Shown here: positions 22,053 to 34,785 of the stretch, one piece after another
How the letters are laid out: every line of letters begins with the position of its first letter
Numbering within the stretch: the first letter of the stretch is position 1
From: Cynocephalus volans
Lineage: Eukaryota; Chordata; Mammalia; Dermoptera; Cynocephalidae
Reading direction: 5' to 3'
Length of the DNA: 64,000 nt
Assembly (NCBI RefSeq): GCF_027409185.1
Contig: NC_084463.1
Location: forward strand, 68,805,852-68,869,851
Made by a program: the position numbers and the translations under genes
The notes under the pieces: model-generated
Databases searched by the model: none
The model's input: the letters and a program-made list of their open reading frames with translations, nothing else
Told to the model about the DNA's origin: nothing

Positions 22053-22151
22053 GGGGCCGGCCCGTGGCTTACTTGGGAAGGCGCGGTGCTGACAACACCA
22101 AGTCAAGGGTTAAGATCCGCTTACTGGTCATCTTTTTTAATAAAAATAAAT
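22053..22151 (+). mobile_element. tRNA-derived SINE, chimeric single unit
   Basis: The 5' half is that of dimer unit 1 (GGCCGGCCCGTGGCTTAC) and the 3' half that of unit 2 (ACACCAAGTCAAGGGTTAAG, then the GGTCATCTTTTTTAATA tail). Target duplication AAAATTTCAATTT at 22038-22050 and 22152-22164. It lies just 23 bases after the previous SINE. Confidence 0.82.
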
Positions 22152-22884
22152 AAAATTTCAATTTTAAATTACTACCATATCAAATTTTCTGTGATTATAT
22201 ATACCAACTGTAAAGCACCACGTTGGTTTACTACTTGAGTAAATTACTCATAATGAGTGACTTTCTAAGTTAAAAAAAAGTGACTAGGCTTTTGGAATTG
22301 ATAGTAGTATTCACAACCTGCATCTGTTTAGATGTTTAATTTTTAATCCAAACAGTGGAAGAGTATTGGCTATCCTTGTTCTCAGCTAGATGATTCTGCT
22401 CTGCAGTAGGGTATGTTTCTTTAATCAGTTTAAAAGATATTCAGTAGTCATTTTATGTTTTAAGACCCCTGACTTAAATCTCAGGTAATATGTAGATTGG
22501 AATTCTCTGGAACCAAATGTAGTTTCCTACACTCAGTAGTAAATGTTCATCTGTTTTAAATGTACATATTCTTTAGAAGTGTGTTCATAAATGTAAATAT
22601 ACATAAATGAAGGTTCTTTTATTTTACTGTATTTATGCAAGTTTCAAATATATTTTTCAAAATTGAATAGAGTATTAGAGTACATTTTCATGCAATTTCA
22701 AAATCAGGGACTGTTCCTTATCAGATGACAGTTACATTAAAAGTATTCTGTAGAATTGGTGGCCTTCCTATCTAAGCACATGATTAATTGGCTCTGTCCT
22801 TTGTTCTATGTGTGTGTGTTTAAGAAAAAAATAAAATTCAGCAGAGGCTTTTGTATGTGTATGTTTGGAATTAAAAAAAATTAT

Positions 22885-22965
22885 TAAAACACCGAGGTTG
22901 TGTTCGGATCACCTTACCAACAGCTGCCAAAAATAAAACAAAAGCAAAACAACAAAAAATTACTT
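22885..22965 (+). mobile_element. tRNA-derived SINE remnant
   Basis: Only the 3' half of a unit: 'accgaggttgtgttcggatc' (B-box like), then 'accaacagctgcc' and an A-rich tail. Confidence 0.45.
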
Positions 22966-25249
22966 GAGAAAGACCATAACACAGTGAGTGACCTTATAAG
23001 TGGACTTGCTGAACAGTTAATTTAAGCATATATAAATAGAGTATGTTAAAAATAGTTATTTGTTTAATCACCAACTCTAAGAATTGTTCATCTCTTCCAG
23101 AAAGGAGAAACTAAAGCAAAATTGAATCCCTCCTGATATTGTTTCATTATTGTACCATCTTGATTTCCACCATTCTTCTCACTGACCCTCAATTTTTGGT
23201 TATATTTCTAGAAATATCTTTGTTATTAAGGCCTAGTGTCTCCCTCTGTGTTTGATTTAATACATTTTCTAATGCAGAAGTTTTTCTGCCTTAGTTTTTA
23301 CAGTTGCTGTGGATTACTTTTCAGTCATTCTCACTTATTGCCTCTTCCCTTTACATCTGTATCTTTGTGCACTTCACCAGTCAACACTGTGAGAAAAATA
23401 AGCTCTAGTCATAAAACTCCAAACTGTTCCTTTATTACTGTTCTTTTTCTTTGTCACCATAGCAATATGTGCTGGGCTTGGCTCCACTAACTGACTTCTC
23501 TTTAATTTTTCATCTCTTGTAAAGGTAGCATTTTCATTTGATCTGTCTGCCTTATTGAAAAACGGTTCTATGCATCTTCAAAGTCCTCAAGGAACCCAAC
23601 ACACAAGGTCAGTGACTAAACTTGTTACATCCTCTGGTCTTGCTAATCACTGGCTTCATTGTCTAAGAACCATATATATCATTCTGCCCTCACCCTTTAT
23701 TCTGGATTTCTGACATGCAAATCTCAGTGCTTCCTCAAGCCTATTCTCAGTACCTCCAAAAGGAGCTGTTTTTCCTGTTTGTAAGTTTCGATACGAGAAA
23801 ATGTCATCCCTTTATGCCAGATCCCTTAGTCTTTTTTTTTTTTTTTTCAAGTTTGTTTTCCTTTCATCATATCCTTCAGTCAGTGCTGTAGTGTAAGGGA
23901 CAAAATAATTTTGCTCCTTATCCAGACTACTCTAATTCCTGTGGAAAAGCTCGTTTAACATTTTTAAATCCATTATTGTTTATCTTGCTCCACTACATTT
24001 GGATTATGCATGCAAAATGTTTTAACATGTGTAATGTCTTCTAAAATTGAAAGTAGGTATATGGCATTATTAAATATAAAAAATATTAAATTTAACATAT
24101 GAGATCAATTTAAAGTTAATGGACATTCCTAGAGCAATCTTCAAACTGGAGTTAAAATGTGGAGCATCTTTTGTTCATCCACAGCCTTTGAGGCTAAGTA
24201 AAATGAAGAATATTTGCAAAATCAAAATTAACTACATTCACTTAATATACAACTCTGGTATTGGAAGGGAAAGAGGTCCTTATCACAGCATTATTCATTC
24301 ATGCTACCCTTCAGGCTAGAATATTATCTGAAAGTGACCGTGTGCTGTGATATGATTCCACTTTTCCCAGATACCAAGAGCAATTGAATATGTGTTCGTT
24401 GTGCTTAGCTTAAGAAATACCATTTGAAAATCAGAGTCAAGCACAGAGGGACACATCTGTTTATGTTTTGAGATTTGGAAGCAATAGACACTATAATGTA
24501 ATGATTGAATATATAGTTGAATATATAATATTACTTTAGGATCATCATTCTCAGTTTAATTGGGTCCACTGTTTTGGAAACTCTTCTCTAATATTTAGAA
24601 TTGAAAGTGTAAGACTCAAAAATGTCTTCCAGGAGGCAGCTCTGGAAGGCAATCTCAAAAACAAGGGCTGGAATATATAGAGAAGCAGATTTCTGTTCAG
24701 TGTAAGAAACAACTTTATTCCACTTTATAAAATCGTACTTTAGAATAAGAGTGGTTATTAAAGACTGTGGCATGTGGCAGATTATTACTCCAATAATTTC
24801 TAACACAGGATATCATGACCTAAGATTTCTACATTCTATTTTGACCTCAATAGTTTTCTGATATATGATGAATTGCTTCCTCCTCCGACTTATTGAGCAT
24901 TTCAGACTTTCTGAGTAACTTTATTTCAGTGTTTCTGCATATTCAAGATTTTTCAATAGAACTTGAGTTCAAAATTACCTCATTTGAGGAGTGTTTTTTA
25001 TTAAGGGATTTTTTTCTTTTTTCTTTTCTTTTTCTAATCACTCAGGAAAAGTCTGTAAATGGTGCTGACATTTATAGTGAGCTGTTAATTGGGATTTTTT
25101 TCTTCTAATTACCATAGGTGCACTTTTGATTTATAGTGAATAGAAAATGAAAGATCAGTACCTAAAGTTTTCTCCTGAATTGTTGTTCCTATTTCCGTGG
25201 AAATGTGTTTATATAGTCAAATGTGAGTTTAGTTAAATATTCTATACTT

Positions 25250-25414
25250 TTTTTTTTTTTTTTTGTCTTTTTGTGACCGGTAAGCGGATCGCAACCCTTG
25301 GCTTGGTGTCGGCCGCACCGCGCTCAGCCTGTGAGCGCACCGGCCATTCCTGTATAGGATCCGAACCCGCAGTGGGAGCGCTGCTGCGCTCCCAAGTGCG
25401 CCACGGGGCAGCCC
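25250..25414 (-). mobile_element. tRNA-Ile-derived SINE, dimer (CYN-type)
   Basis: Poly-T start and two reversed tRNA-like units. A perfect 16-bp target duplication (TAAATATTCTATACTT) lies at 25234-25249 and 25415-25430. GC-rich and little decayed. Confidence 0.88.
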
Positions 25415-25689
25415 TAAATATTCTATACTTTGAACAACTGCCTTTATATCTTAAAAACCTAGATGTGTTTACAAATTATATTTGATGACTCTATTATGCT
25501 TAATCAAAATTAATATCAAAATAGGGAATTAAACCACAGGATGATACTATTACACATTTATCAAAAGATAACTCTTCTAAATCATAGGCTCATTCAAATT
25601 TTAAAATAACCTTGGAATCTAAGCAGCTTCCAACCTGGTATAGAAAATTCCACTAAATTCTAAAACATTCCTGTCACGATTTTTTTTTT

Positions 25690-26210
25690 TTTTTCCAATT
25701 TCTAATTCAGTTCTTTCAGGGGTAAAGAGTCATATCTTCATTTTTGAACAGCTCTATTAGAAAGATCCTCTTAACACTGAAAGTAACCCTGCCTCCCTGT
25801 AATAACTTCCAGCCCTTGGTCCTAGGTTGCCGTCTCCACGTGCCAATCATTCAAGTGTTTGAAATCATATCATGTCTCCCATTTCTCCAAAACCAAGACC
25901 TCATTTTCCTTCTTGTTCAAATGCTTAGCACCTTAACATCTTCCACAATGACTGGGATTACATGCTTTCTTTTTGTACAGTTGCCTCAGAGAATCTTTCC
26001 TTACTCTATCACTTTTTTGGTGGATTGAGTTTTACTGTCACAGCAGAATCTGTTTCACGTATGGATTTTGCCTCACTGTCTATTCTCAGAGTACTTGATA
26101 ATTCAGACATTGCATTCCCTCGCCTAGCTCTCTAGCTCTTACAAATCCCATTTGGGCTAAGCCTTGCTGTATCTCTCTCCTATCTACCCTCCACAATCAA
26201 CATAATCACA
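25690..26210 (-). repeat. probable L3/CR1-type LINE remnant
   Basis: Text such as 'atcatatcatgtctcccatt' and 'cctcattttccttcttgttc' has the look of a reversed CR1/L3 3' region. Very diverged, so tentative. Confidence 0.35.
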
Positions 26211-26434
26211 AGCACATTTTCTGGGAAAGGAATTCTAAAGCCAAATTTTAATAAGTCAATCATTTGTCATTAGGTATGGTTTTCAGAATTCTAAAAATAC
26301 TTCTAAAAAAGACTCCAGAAAATATATAAAAAATAGAAACCAAACAAAGCAATCACATACTTTGTGGTTAATGAGGACAATTTGCTCAGAAATCAATATT
26401 GACCAGCCTTTTGGTAATAATAATTTAAATTTGG

Positions 26435-26520
26435 AGATTCATCTGTGCTGTAAGTCCAGTTGGTTAGAGCATGATATTTTCGTAAAACAAGACCATAATT
26501 AAAGAACTCTGTGGGTCAGG
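26435..26520 (+). repeat. tRNA-like remnant
   Basis: 'ccagttggttagagcatgat' has an A-box look and may be an eroded SINE head. No B box of quality follows, so this is not a tRNA gene. Confidence 0.25.
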
Positions 26521-26689
26521 TAGCTTTGTTCATTTCATTAACTTTTACAACATCCCCAACCATAAAGGTTCTAACTAGCTAAAAAAATTATGCTGTTGAT
26601 CACAAGGGTAACAAATTGCTAAATAACTCAGAGTACAGTCTTCTGTTAATGAGTGTCACATTGTAGTATCAATATTTCCTTACATGTCT

Positions 26690-26830
26690 GTCTTCCTCAT
26701 TTAACTGGAAGCTCTTAGGAATAGGGACATATCTTCATCATTTCTGGACAGCATTTAGCACAGTGTTTGACATACAAAAAAGGCATCCAATAAACTAATA
26801 TTCTATTGAGCCAATATGTGAAGCAAAATG
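26690..26830 (+). repeat. L2 3'-end fragment
   Basis: 'ggaagctcttaggaataggg', 'agcacagtgtttgacataca' and 'aataaactaatattctattg' follow the L2 3' consensus order. Confidence 0.5.
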
Positions 26831-29800
26831 TATTTGTTATAGTTATGTTGTTACTGAATGTGTTTGATATATCAGTACATTGTGCAACTTAGCTTCATAT
26901 GCAAAGGAAATTATTTTCATTTATGTTAGGATTTTACATTTTAGAATGCTACCATATTGTACTTTAGTTATCTTATGTATGTATTAATTCTCTTGTAATA
27001 TTTGATATCTGGCTTGTGTTCAAAGTCTGAGAAAATTGGTAGTTTGTGCAACTTTAGTTTGTTTTAATATGCAGAAAAGTTAATCAGATGCATTTTTTTG
27101 AGAGTGAAATTGCATTACATACTGCATTGCCCACCTTTGAAGAGCATGCATAATGATTGTATAGTTGTATATATATAGTTGGTTCTTAAAAGATAAATTA
27201 TAGATTCAAAGTCATCTACCTAATTTTTTAGTGTTTAGGGATTATTTGTTTTTAGTGAATCCTAATTATAATACTTAATTCTGTGTTTCCTTTTAAAGGC
27301 AATAATAGATAAGACAATGACTGCAAGTTTCATTAGTATACATGCAACCCCCATTTCTCTTACAATAGCATAACAACTTCAATGACCTTTTCCCACTTGG
27401 TAGCGGGGAGGAAAGGATAGTTCCCAAAGCTATTCACATTGCATACACAGGTAACTTACTTCATTTCTCTATTAATGGAATGTGGGCTTTTGCCATGTGT
27501 TATGAGAAAAAAACATCAGCAATTTGCAGGTCCATATTAACCATATTAACATGTAATAAAACATTTCAATTTTATGAAATAATTATTAATTTATTAAAAT
27601 GTACCTCAGAAAAAAATACATATTGCCTGTATTTATTGTTATTAGAAATAAAAGAGGTAGAGAAAGGTGGATGCCAGGGCTCTCATTTTCTTGCCTCTCC
27701 CTTTCCATGTGTCCTGGGTTCCTGAGTCACTCTGACAGGTCTCAGAGCTACTGAGATTATGGTGGTGGAGGTGGGGACATTGTCAGAAGGGGCTTCTGTA
27801 GCTGGGATATGTCTGGCAACATAGACATGAAGGTAGACAACCTGGTCTGAAATGAATAGAGTAACACCAGACTTCAGGTGAGTCATAGTTGAGAAGAGAC
27901 CTTCAGGCCCTGACAGAGCTAAGAAAGAACAAAATGTCCTTGAGCCCCAAATGACAGCAGCAAAATCTAGCCAAATGGACAGGACCAGGAACTGGCCAAC
28001 CCTGCCTCAGTGGTCACCAGGCATGCAAGGACCAATCAGTTGTCAGGGTGTAAGCTTTCCTACCTCATCTTGATGCTCATGAGGTGGAACTAGTGAAGGG
28101 GGCCAAAGTCTGGGAGATTAAGTGGTACCATGAAAGGGTTTTTTAAGTGTTTGCATTGAACAGATGCTCTCTTAATTCTAGTTCCTATGACTTTTCTCTC
28201 TGGACAGTGCCATTTTCTATCATGCTTTTGGTTTCTCTATGATATGAGCTGTGATTTCTCTCAAGTCCTTCTTCCAGACTACAGCCCAGGAGACCCAACC
28301 TTTGAAAATGAACTCTGTCCCTATCCCACATGACTACATAAAGCCAACTGTCTTCGAATTTCTGAAGATCTCTTTTGCTCACTTGTTAGTCCTTGATCCA
28401 AACTTATTGCCCCAGATATCTTTCCTTATTTCCTCCAACTTTCCATGTGCCTCCAGCTTTCTGCAGTTCACTTTGCCTTCAAACATTGACCCATTCCCTT
28501 CTATTGAACTCCCCTAAACAGAAGCCTTTCACAGAGTTTATTAAAAACTTAAGGAATTAGCCTGCCACAAGTTTGCTGGGGATGCTTACCTCCACTCAGA
28601 GGTGTCCTCTCTTAGTCAACATTGTAATACTCACCAGTCCCAAGTGAAGCTTTCCTTTTAAGTCATTAAACAGAATGGTTGATCATCGCAGTCTGATGCA
28701 TTGGCATTTGAAATTCATTCCCTAATTCTGAACCTGCTTGAATTAGCCCCTTTCCTCTCCTACAGGAGAAAAACAAAAGACAGAAACCCCTCAATGACAA
28801 ATTTTAATCTCCATTCTTACAGGAAATAAATTGTAAAAGGCATTTAAAGTACCAGTTTGTCCCCTTTCCAATCACTAAGAGTTACATAATACTAGGCCAA
28901 AGGCTTTTATGCATTCACTGTGTAAGTTACAAAATATGTTTCGTCAAAAACTATTTGGAGCAATTTAGCTAGTATACAGATTTTAATTGATTTATATGTA
29001 TATATTCCAGAGAAAATAATCCTAAAAAAGTAATACACTTTTCATTATGGATCTAAAAAGTTTCAAAATGATTATAAAGTGTTTGGAGGTTTTTGAAACC
29101 AATACAAAAATATTGAATTTTGAGGTAGAATGAACATTAATTATTTAAAACTGCAGTCTTTGGTAGTAATTACTTTTTATAAAACCCATGTTTCCAGGAT
29201 AAAGTCACTTTGTATTTATTAAATTTTGTAATTTTGAAGCCTTTTGTAACGCTTAATGAGCCTAAACCCAAGAGAGTCAACTTAATAATATTCACAAAAA
29301 ACTTAAGAAACCTGTGGGAGCTATCTTAAAATAGATTTTAGGCATAAATATTAAACAGGTCATCCTAGTATTTATAGTGTTAGATTCCACTGCACGTGAT
29401 AAATATTTTTGCATTTCTTCCAAGTTTGGTGCTTGTTTAACCTGATTTTGTTCTGGCGGTAATTAGTGATTCTTCCATGGGAGTTAATTATCCTTCCCTA
29501 ACCCTGACCAAAATGTGTGCTGTAAAATGAGTTTAAATTTTTTAATCAAGAAAAGCTTTTCCCTGTGGGCTTTTCAGATTTAAAAATCCCATTAGCCTTA
29601 ATTTTTTTTTCTTTTAGAGATTAACTACCCTTTTATGTTATGAAACATTAATTGGAATTCAAATTATTTATAGCTCTTTTAAAACAACCTTTTAACAAAT
29701 CAAGTACATTTTTTATTTCTTTTACAAATAATATTTACCCTGTATCTATTCCTGAAGGAGTAAAATATTCCCACAGTATTCTTCTGTTTAAATATGGTTC

Positions 29801-29954
29801 ACATTTCTCTTATAACCAAAAATTAATATGTACTCTTGTTTCTAAGAATTTTTAGAAAAAAAACTATTCAATAGTTTAAAGTAAACCATCTACATTTCTT
29901 TCATTGATAAGTGAAATACTGAAGCTGCAACCAATATTTTTGTAATGGAATGTC

Positions 29955-30140
29955 TATCATGAATGCAGTGTCAGGCAGTGTTTCTCAAACTTGCTTCAAA
30001 AAATAAATCATCAGGGAGGTACCAGTTAAAAATACCAAATCCAGGACCTCACTCTTGGAAATTTTTATTTAGTAAGTTCTAGATTTGCATCCTCGGAGCC
30101 CATATTTTAATAAGCACTGCAAATAATTCTTACTTGTGGG
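29955..30140. repeat. MER5A-like hAT fragment
   Basis: Ends 'gtgtttctcaaacttgcttc' and 'ttttaataagcactgcaa', with 'atcatcagggaggtacc' between, fit a diverged MER5A copy. Confidence 0.5.
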
Positions 30141-30164
30141 CATGTTGGGGAACACACTGGGGCA

Positions 30165-30400
30165 GAGCTTGAGAACCCAGCTCTGAAGTCAGGTAGGCTA
30201 GTTTTGAATCGTGGTTCCCCCAGAGAGAATGGTTCATAACCTGTATAAGCTTAAGCAAGGTACTTAAACACTCTGTGTCCCGGTTTCTTTATCAGTAAAT
30301 TTGTGATAATGTACCTCTCACAAAAGGTTGCTGTGAGAATTAAATAATGCATGTGACATGCTTGGCACAATGCTCAGCAAACAGGAAATTTTCACTAAAG
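30165..30400 (+). repeat. MIR SINE
   Basis: 'agaacccagctctgaagtca', later 'ggttgctgtgagaattaaat' and 'ttggcacaatgctcagc'. Confidence 0.7.
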
Positions 30401-30579
30401 GTGTCTGTCTCCTCTCTCTCTTTTTCTTTGTCTAACTTAAACAGAAGCCGCCTTCCCCTCACTCTCTAAAATGCTCCACACTCTTTCATTCCACAATTAG
30501 AAATAAAATTTTAAAACTGAAAAGTACCCAAGTCTGCGTTGGTAGAGGAAATTGATACAACAAAGTAGAACTTAATTAC

Positions 30580-30700
30580 ATTAATCAAAATTCAATAAGG
30601 TTTAAAATTTAGTTTCTCAGTCACAAGTCACATTTCAAGTGTTCGGTGTCCACATGTGGCTAGTGGCTACTGCATCATTGGACAATGGAGAGTATTTCTA
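30580..30700. mobile_element. TIR-type element (family T), fragment
   Basis: 'ccacatgtggctagtggcta' then 'cattggacaatggagag' is an end of the repeat also seen at 13905, 49667, 57375 and 60980. Confidence 0.5.
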
Positions 30701-32191
30701 TCATAGCAGAAATTCCTGATGGAAAGCATGTTCTAGGACTTCTCTCTCCAGCAGGATAGCCTGGATCTCTTTCCAGGGTAGCTGGCTTCCCTCTGAGTGA
30801 AAGCAGAGCTGCAAGGCCTCAAGGCTGGCCTTGGAAGTCCCAGATACCACTTCTATTGCATCCTATTGGTCAAAGCAATTCACAAAACAGCACAGATTCC
30901 AAATGGTGGAAAATAGACTCCATAGCAAATAACAAGGACATATTGTTAAGGGTGCAGAAACAGAGAGATATGATTCACTGGGTGCCGTTTTAACACCCTG
31001 CCACGATATCAAGTTCAATGGTGCGTTCATTCCAGGAAGTAAGTGTCTCGGCTTGGGGGGCACTCACACTTCAGAATCTGGTCTCTTTTCACCCTTTTCT
31101 CTCTTCTCTATCCTGCCTTCTATGCACTATCTCTGTTTGGTATCCATATTTCTTCAAGACTTCTGCCTCTATATCCTCTCTCCGTCTTTTTCTAAGCTTA
31201 AATTCCATTGTCAAACATGATCACTCCCATGTTTGCATGCTCAGATCTGTTGCCCCTCGCTTGTTTTGTTATACTTACTTAGCAAAACCAAAATTTAAGA
31301 GATCTGATAAGAACTTCTACAAATTCCCACCACCAACTGCAACTACCCAACTATGAGCATCTTTATTCACATACCCTGCCTTCCCCCTTTTCACAATAGA
31401 TGAACTGTTCTTGCATCCACTCCCCACTTACAAGTAGAACACATTCCCTCTCACTTTAGCGATTCTTCCTCCTTTCTCCTTCAGAATCCACTTTCCCATC
31501 TTTATGGATCATTCCTATCAGCACACGAACATGTTAACTCCATATATCCTCCAGAAACTGCCCCATTTCTTTATATGTATCCATTTCTTATCTTTCTTCT
31601 CTCAGGCTTTTGCCAATAATTTTACCAAAAATGCTTTTGTCAAGACCACCAGTAGCCTTGTGGTACTTCTCCTGCCTAACCCATTAGTAGTTTGTACCCA
31701 GTTTATCATTCCCTCTTACCTGATATACTTTCCTCACGTGGCTTCCAGAACTTCTCCTCTTCTGGTTTTCCTTCTGCCTTACTCCCTGTCTGCTCCTGTG
31801 CAGGTTTCTTCTCTTCCCTGAATTCATAATGTTAGAATGACCCAGGGATCAGCTCTTAGACTTCTTATCTTCTTTATCTACAATAATTCCCTGGGCGATC
31901 TCATTTAGTCTCAAGGTCTTAGATATCATCTATTTTCTGATGGCTCCCAAATATGTAGTTCTAATCCACACATCTTCTGAAGTTCATATATCAAAATTCC
32001 TACATGTTATCTCCTGTTGAACCTCTAATAGATATCAAAAACTTAAGATTTCTAAAGCTAAACTCAAAATTTACCCTCTTACAACCCATACAATCAGTAA
32101 TGGCTTTTCCATTGCAGAAAAAAATATAACTTTAACATGCTTAATTTGCTTCTGTATTTAATGCTTGCTAAAAACGAGAAAACATAACTAA

Positions 32192-32614
32192 TGTCATTTT
32201 AAATAAGGCAGGCCCAGACACATTAAATTCCAGGAAAGGAGTAAGACACCACCCGGTTCCAGGAACTGACTGACCAGTTCCTTATCTAAAAGCCACCTGG
32301 AAGAGAAACGATTGGGAAGTGCACTGTTCCTTATCAGGGTACCAGCTCGCTAAAGCCCACCAATAAATCCAAAGGTCACCTCTGATAACCTGTAAACAGT
32401 AAACAACTCATCCTATTGTGAAAGTCTGTCTAAAAAACTGTATAAAAAGATCTTGTGTTAAAGGCTCGGGGTTGCTTTTGTCTTGAATGCTGAGTGACCC
32501 CAGCATGCTGGAAATAAACTCCTCTTGCTTGATTGCATTGGTCTCTTTCTCATGGTCTTTGTGAGGTGAGCCATCCCAATGTGTAGAGTTTGTGCACGGT
32601 GCACAGATCTTACA
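32192..32614 (+). mobile_element. gammaretrovirus-like (ERV1) solo LTR
   Basis: A TATA box (TATAAAAAGA, 32441-32450) is followed 63 bases later by AATAAA (32513-32518), and then by 'ctcctcttgcttgattgc', the usual R/U5 text of this class. TG and CA ends are approximate and I could not match a target duplication. No internal viral genes. The open frame at 32408-32638 is antisense to the LTR and not a gene. Confidence 0.65.
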
Positions 32615-33227
32615 CCATCTTTTCAGTTCCTCAGGCAAAATGTTTTATAGACATCCTCAACTTTTCTTGCTGACACAATCCATCAGGAATACATGTAGCT
32701 TCCTCCTTTGGAAAATAACCAGACTCAACACTTCCTCTGCCTCCACCTTGACTGTCATCTCTTATGTGGATTACTATAATAGCCTCTTGACAAGTCTCCC
32801 TGCTTTCACACTTACATCCCTACGGTCTGTTCTCAACACAGCAGCCACAGTGATACCATTAAGATATATGTAGGTCGGATCACGTTATTCTTCCACTCAA
32901 AACCTTCCAATGACTCCACATTTCTCTAAGAAAACCAAAATTCATGAAGTGGATTCATTTCTTCTTTACTCTCTGACCTTCTGTCTTACCACTTTCTCTC
33001 TCATTTACTCAGCACAGGCAGTTCCTCCTAAAGGCTTTTGGGCTAGCTGTTCCCTTTGCTTGGAATGTTCTTCTCCTAGCTATCTGCATGGTTAAATCCC
33101 TCCCCTCCCCTCGTTTAAAGCTCAGCTGAAATGTCACCTTCTCAATGAAGCTTGCCCTGATCACTCTATTTACACCTGCAATCATTCCCTTACCCCTAGA
33201 ACCTCCAACCATTCACACTCTGCTTTT

Positions 33228-33285
33228 CATTCATTCATTCATTCATTCATTCATTCATTCATTCATTCATTTATTTATTTATTTT
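33228..33285. repeat. (ATTC)n / (ATTT)n microsatellite
   Basis: Tetranucleotide run at the A-tail side of a reversed SINE, so it most likely grew from the tail. Confidence 0.9.
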
Positions 33286-33369
33286 TGGAAGCTGGCTGGT
33301 ACAGGGATCTGAACCCTTGGCCTTGGCATTATCAGCACCACACTCTACCAAGTGAACAACCAGCCAACC
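33286..33369 (-). mobile_element. tRNA-Ile-derived SINE, monomer
   Basis: One reversed unit: 'gctggctggtacagggatct', then 'gcattatcagcaccacactc'. It lies inside the L2. Confidence 0.8.
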
Positions 33370-33652
33370 CTTTCTTTTTCTTTGTTTAGCCCCTGGCACT
33401 GCTTACCTTCTAGCATGCTATATAATCATACTTTGTCTCTTGTTTATGTCTCATTCTGATAGCTTTTAAGTTCAGTTAAGGCAGGGATGTTTGTCTATTT
33501 TGTTTCACCAATATATCTCAAGCACCTAGTACCTAGAACATCATAGATGTCTAATAAATATTTGTTAAACAACTGAATGAGGTTTTAGAAACCTGCAGGT
33601 TTATTTGTACCAATATGAGGACCAATGCCAAATGCAGTTTAAATACATTATA

Positions 33653-33765
33653 GGACTGGCTGGTTAGCCCACTGGGGAGAGTATGATGCTAATAACACCA
33701 AGGTCAAGGGTACAGATCCCTGTACTGACCAGCCACCAAAACCAAACAAATAGATAAATACAGAC
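33653..33765 (+). mobile_element. tRNA-Ile-derived SINE, monomer
   Basis: 'ggctggttagcccactgggg', 'gctaataacaccaaggtcaa' and 'acagatccctgtactgacc' remain close to tRNA-Ile, including the anticodon-loop region. A similar AAATAC..ATTATA appears on both sides. Confidence 0.85.
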
Positions 33766-34254
33766 ATTATAAAGCAGTTTGATAGCCAACATTAACTGTT
33801 CAAGGTGATAAAATTATCTTCTGTCTGGTAAACTGGAAGTAAATTTTGTCTTTTTTAAGGCCAGTTCCAGGCCAAATTACCAAGAAAGTAAAATTGGCCT
33901 TTGCAGACTTTGTTAACTGCCCTTCTCCCTCTGTTAGTCTCTTCTCTCCATATCTTATTTTTTTGACTTACATTCCATTTCTAAAAATCTGCTACATAAA
34001 CTAATTCCTGCTGACATATTAGTCCATAATGGCTTAAAGTGGGTACTCCCTCGGGAAAACACCTATAACAAAAATTTTATGTTCAACACTCATTTTAAAA
34101 CTCTTCTTTAAACTGGTGTTTTCTGTCCTACTCTTTTAGTTCTCCTATATTTATGAATATTTGAAAAATTTAAAAATCCATTTTGCAATTTGCAATTATT
34201 TATATTTGAACAAGTAACTCTTCTTTTAGTCTTCATTCCCTTCAGTAGGACGCT

Positions 34255-34435
34255 GGTACAGGAAGTCAGAGGCTTTAGCACTAAGCCGTTCAGTACTTAT
34301 TGACTCAGTTTCTTCCTCTGAAAAATGAGAATAATAGTAGTGTCTTTGTTATAAGATCATTGTGAGAATTCAGTGTGTTAACATACACAGAATCCTCTAG
34401 ATAATAGCAGGTCCATAGTAGCATCATGTAAGGGT
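34255..34435 (+). repeat. MIR fragment
   Basis: 'actcagtttcttcctctgaa' and 'aagatcattgtgagaattca' in MIR order. Confidence 0.55.
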
Positions 34436-34659
34436 GAGTTTTTTACTTTTGATTCTCTTTCTTTGACATTTTAAGTTATGTATTTGTTTTCAAATATAAA
34501 TCTATGGCTCTTAAACTCGGGATGCATATTTAAAGATATAAAGAGCAATATGAAATAACCATTTTTAAATAGTAGCTTTCTCAATGATCTAACAAATTTT
34601 ATACTTAGTGTTAAATAAATCAGTAGATATTGTATCTAATGTTTGCCTGCTTCTTTCTT

Positions 34660-34785
34660 TATTTCACTCTAAGCTTTCCAAGGGCAAGAACTACTCTAAC
34701 AAAATTACAGTGGTCCCAAAGTACATAATAGAGTACAGTCCATCCTGTGGATGCTCAGTGAATGTTTGGTAATAATATTTCAGCA
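34660..34785 (+). repeat. L2 3'-end fragment
   Basis: 'gctttccaagggcaagaact' to 'gatgctcagtgaatgtttgg'. Weak. Confidence 0.4.

Larger units (their letters stand above)
32640..33580 (+). repeat. L2 LINE, 3' part
   Basis: 'agtctccctgctttcacact', 'ttctcaacacagcagccaca', 'gctgttccctttgcttggaa' and 'ctaataaatatttgttaaac' follow L2 in order. A SINE and its ATTC tail interrupt it at 33228-33369. L2-like text may begin near 31050, left of the ERV1 LTR, but is weaker there. Confidence 0.65.

Noticed and set aside
27480-28517. Cluster of short open frames, possible old pseudogene
   Set aside because: No consistent frame, no similarity I can recognise and no poly(A) tail or target duplication. I leave it unassigned.
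33228-33285. Short regular repeats as a CRISPR array
   Set aside because: It is a tetranucleotide microsatellite in a mammalian genome, with no spacers.
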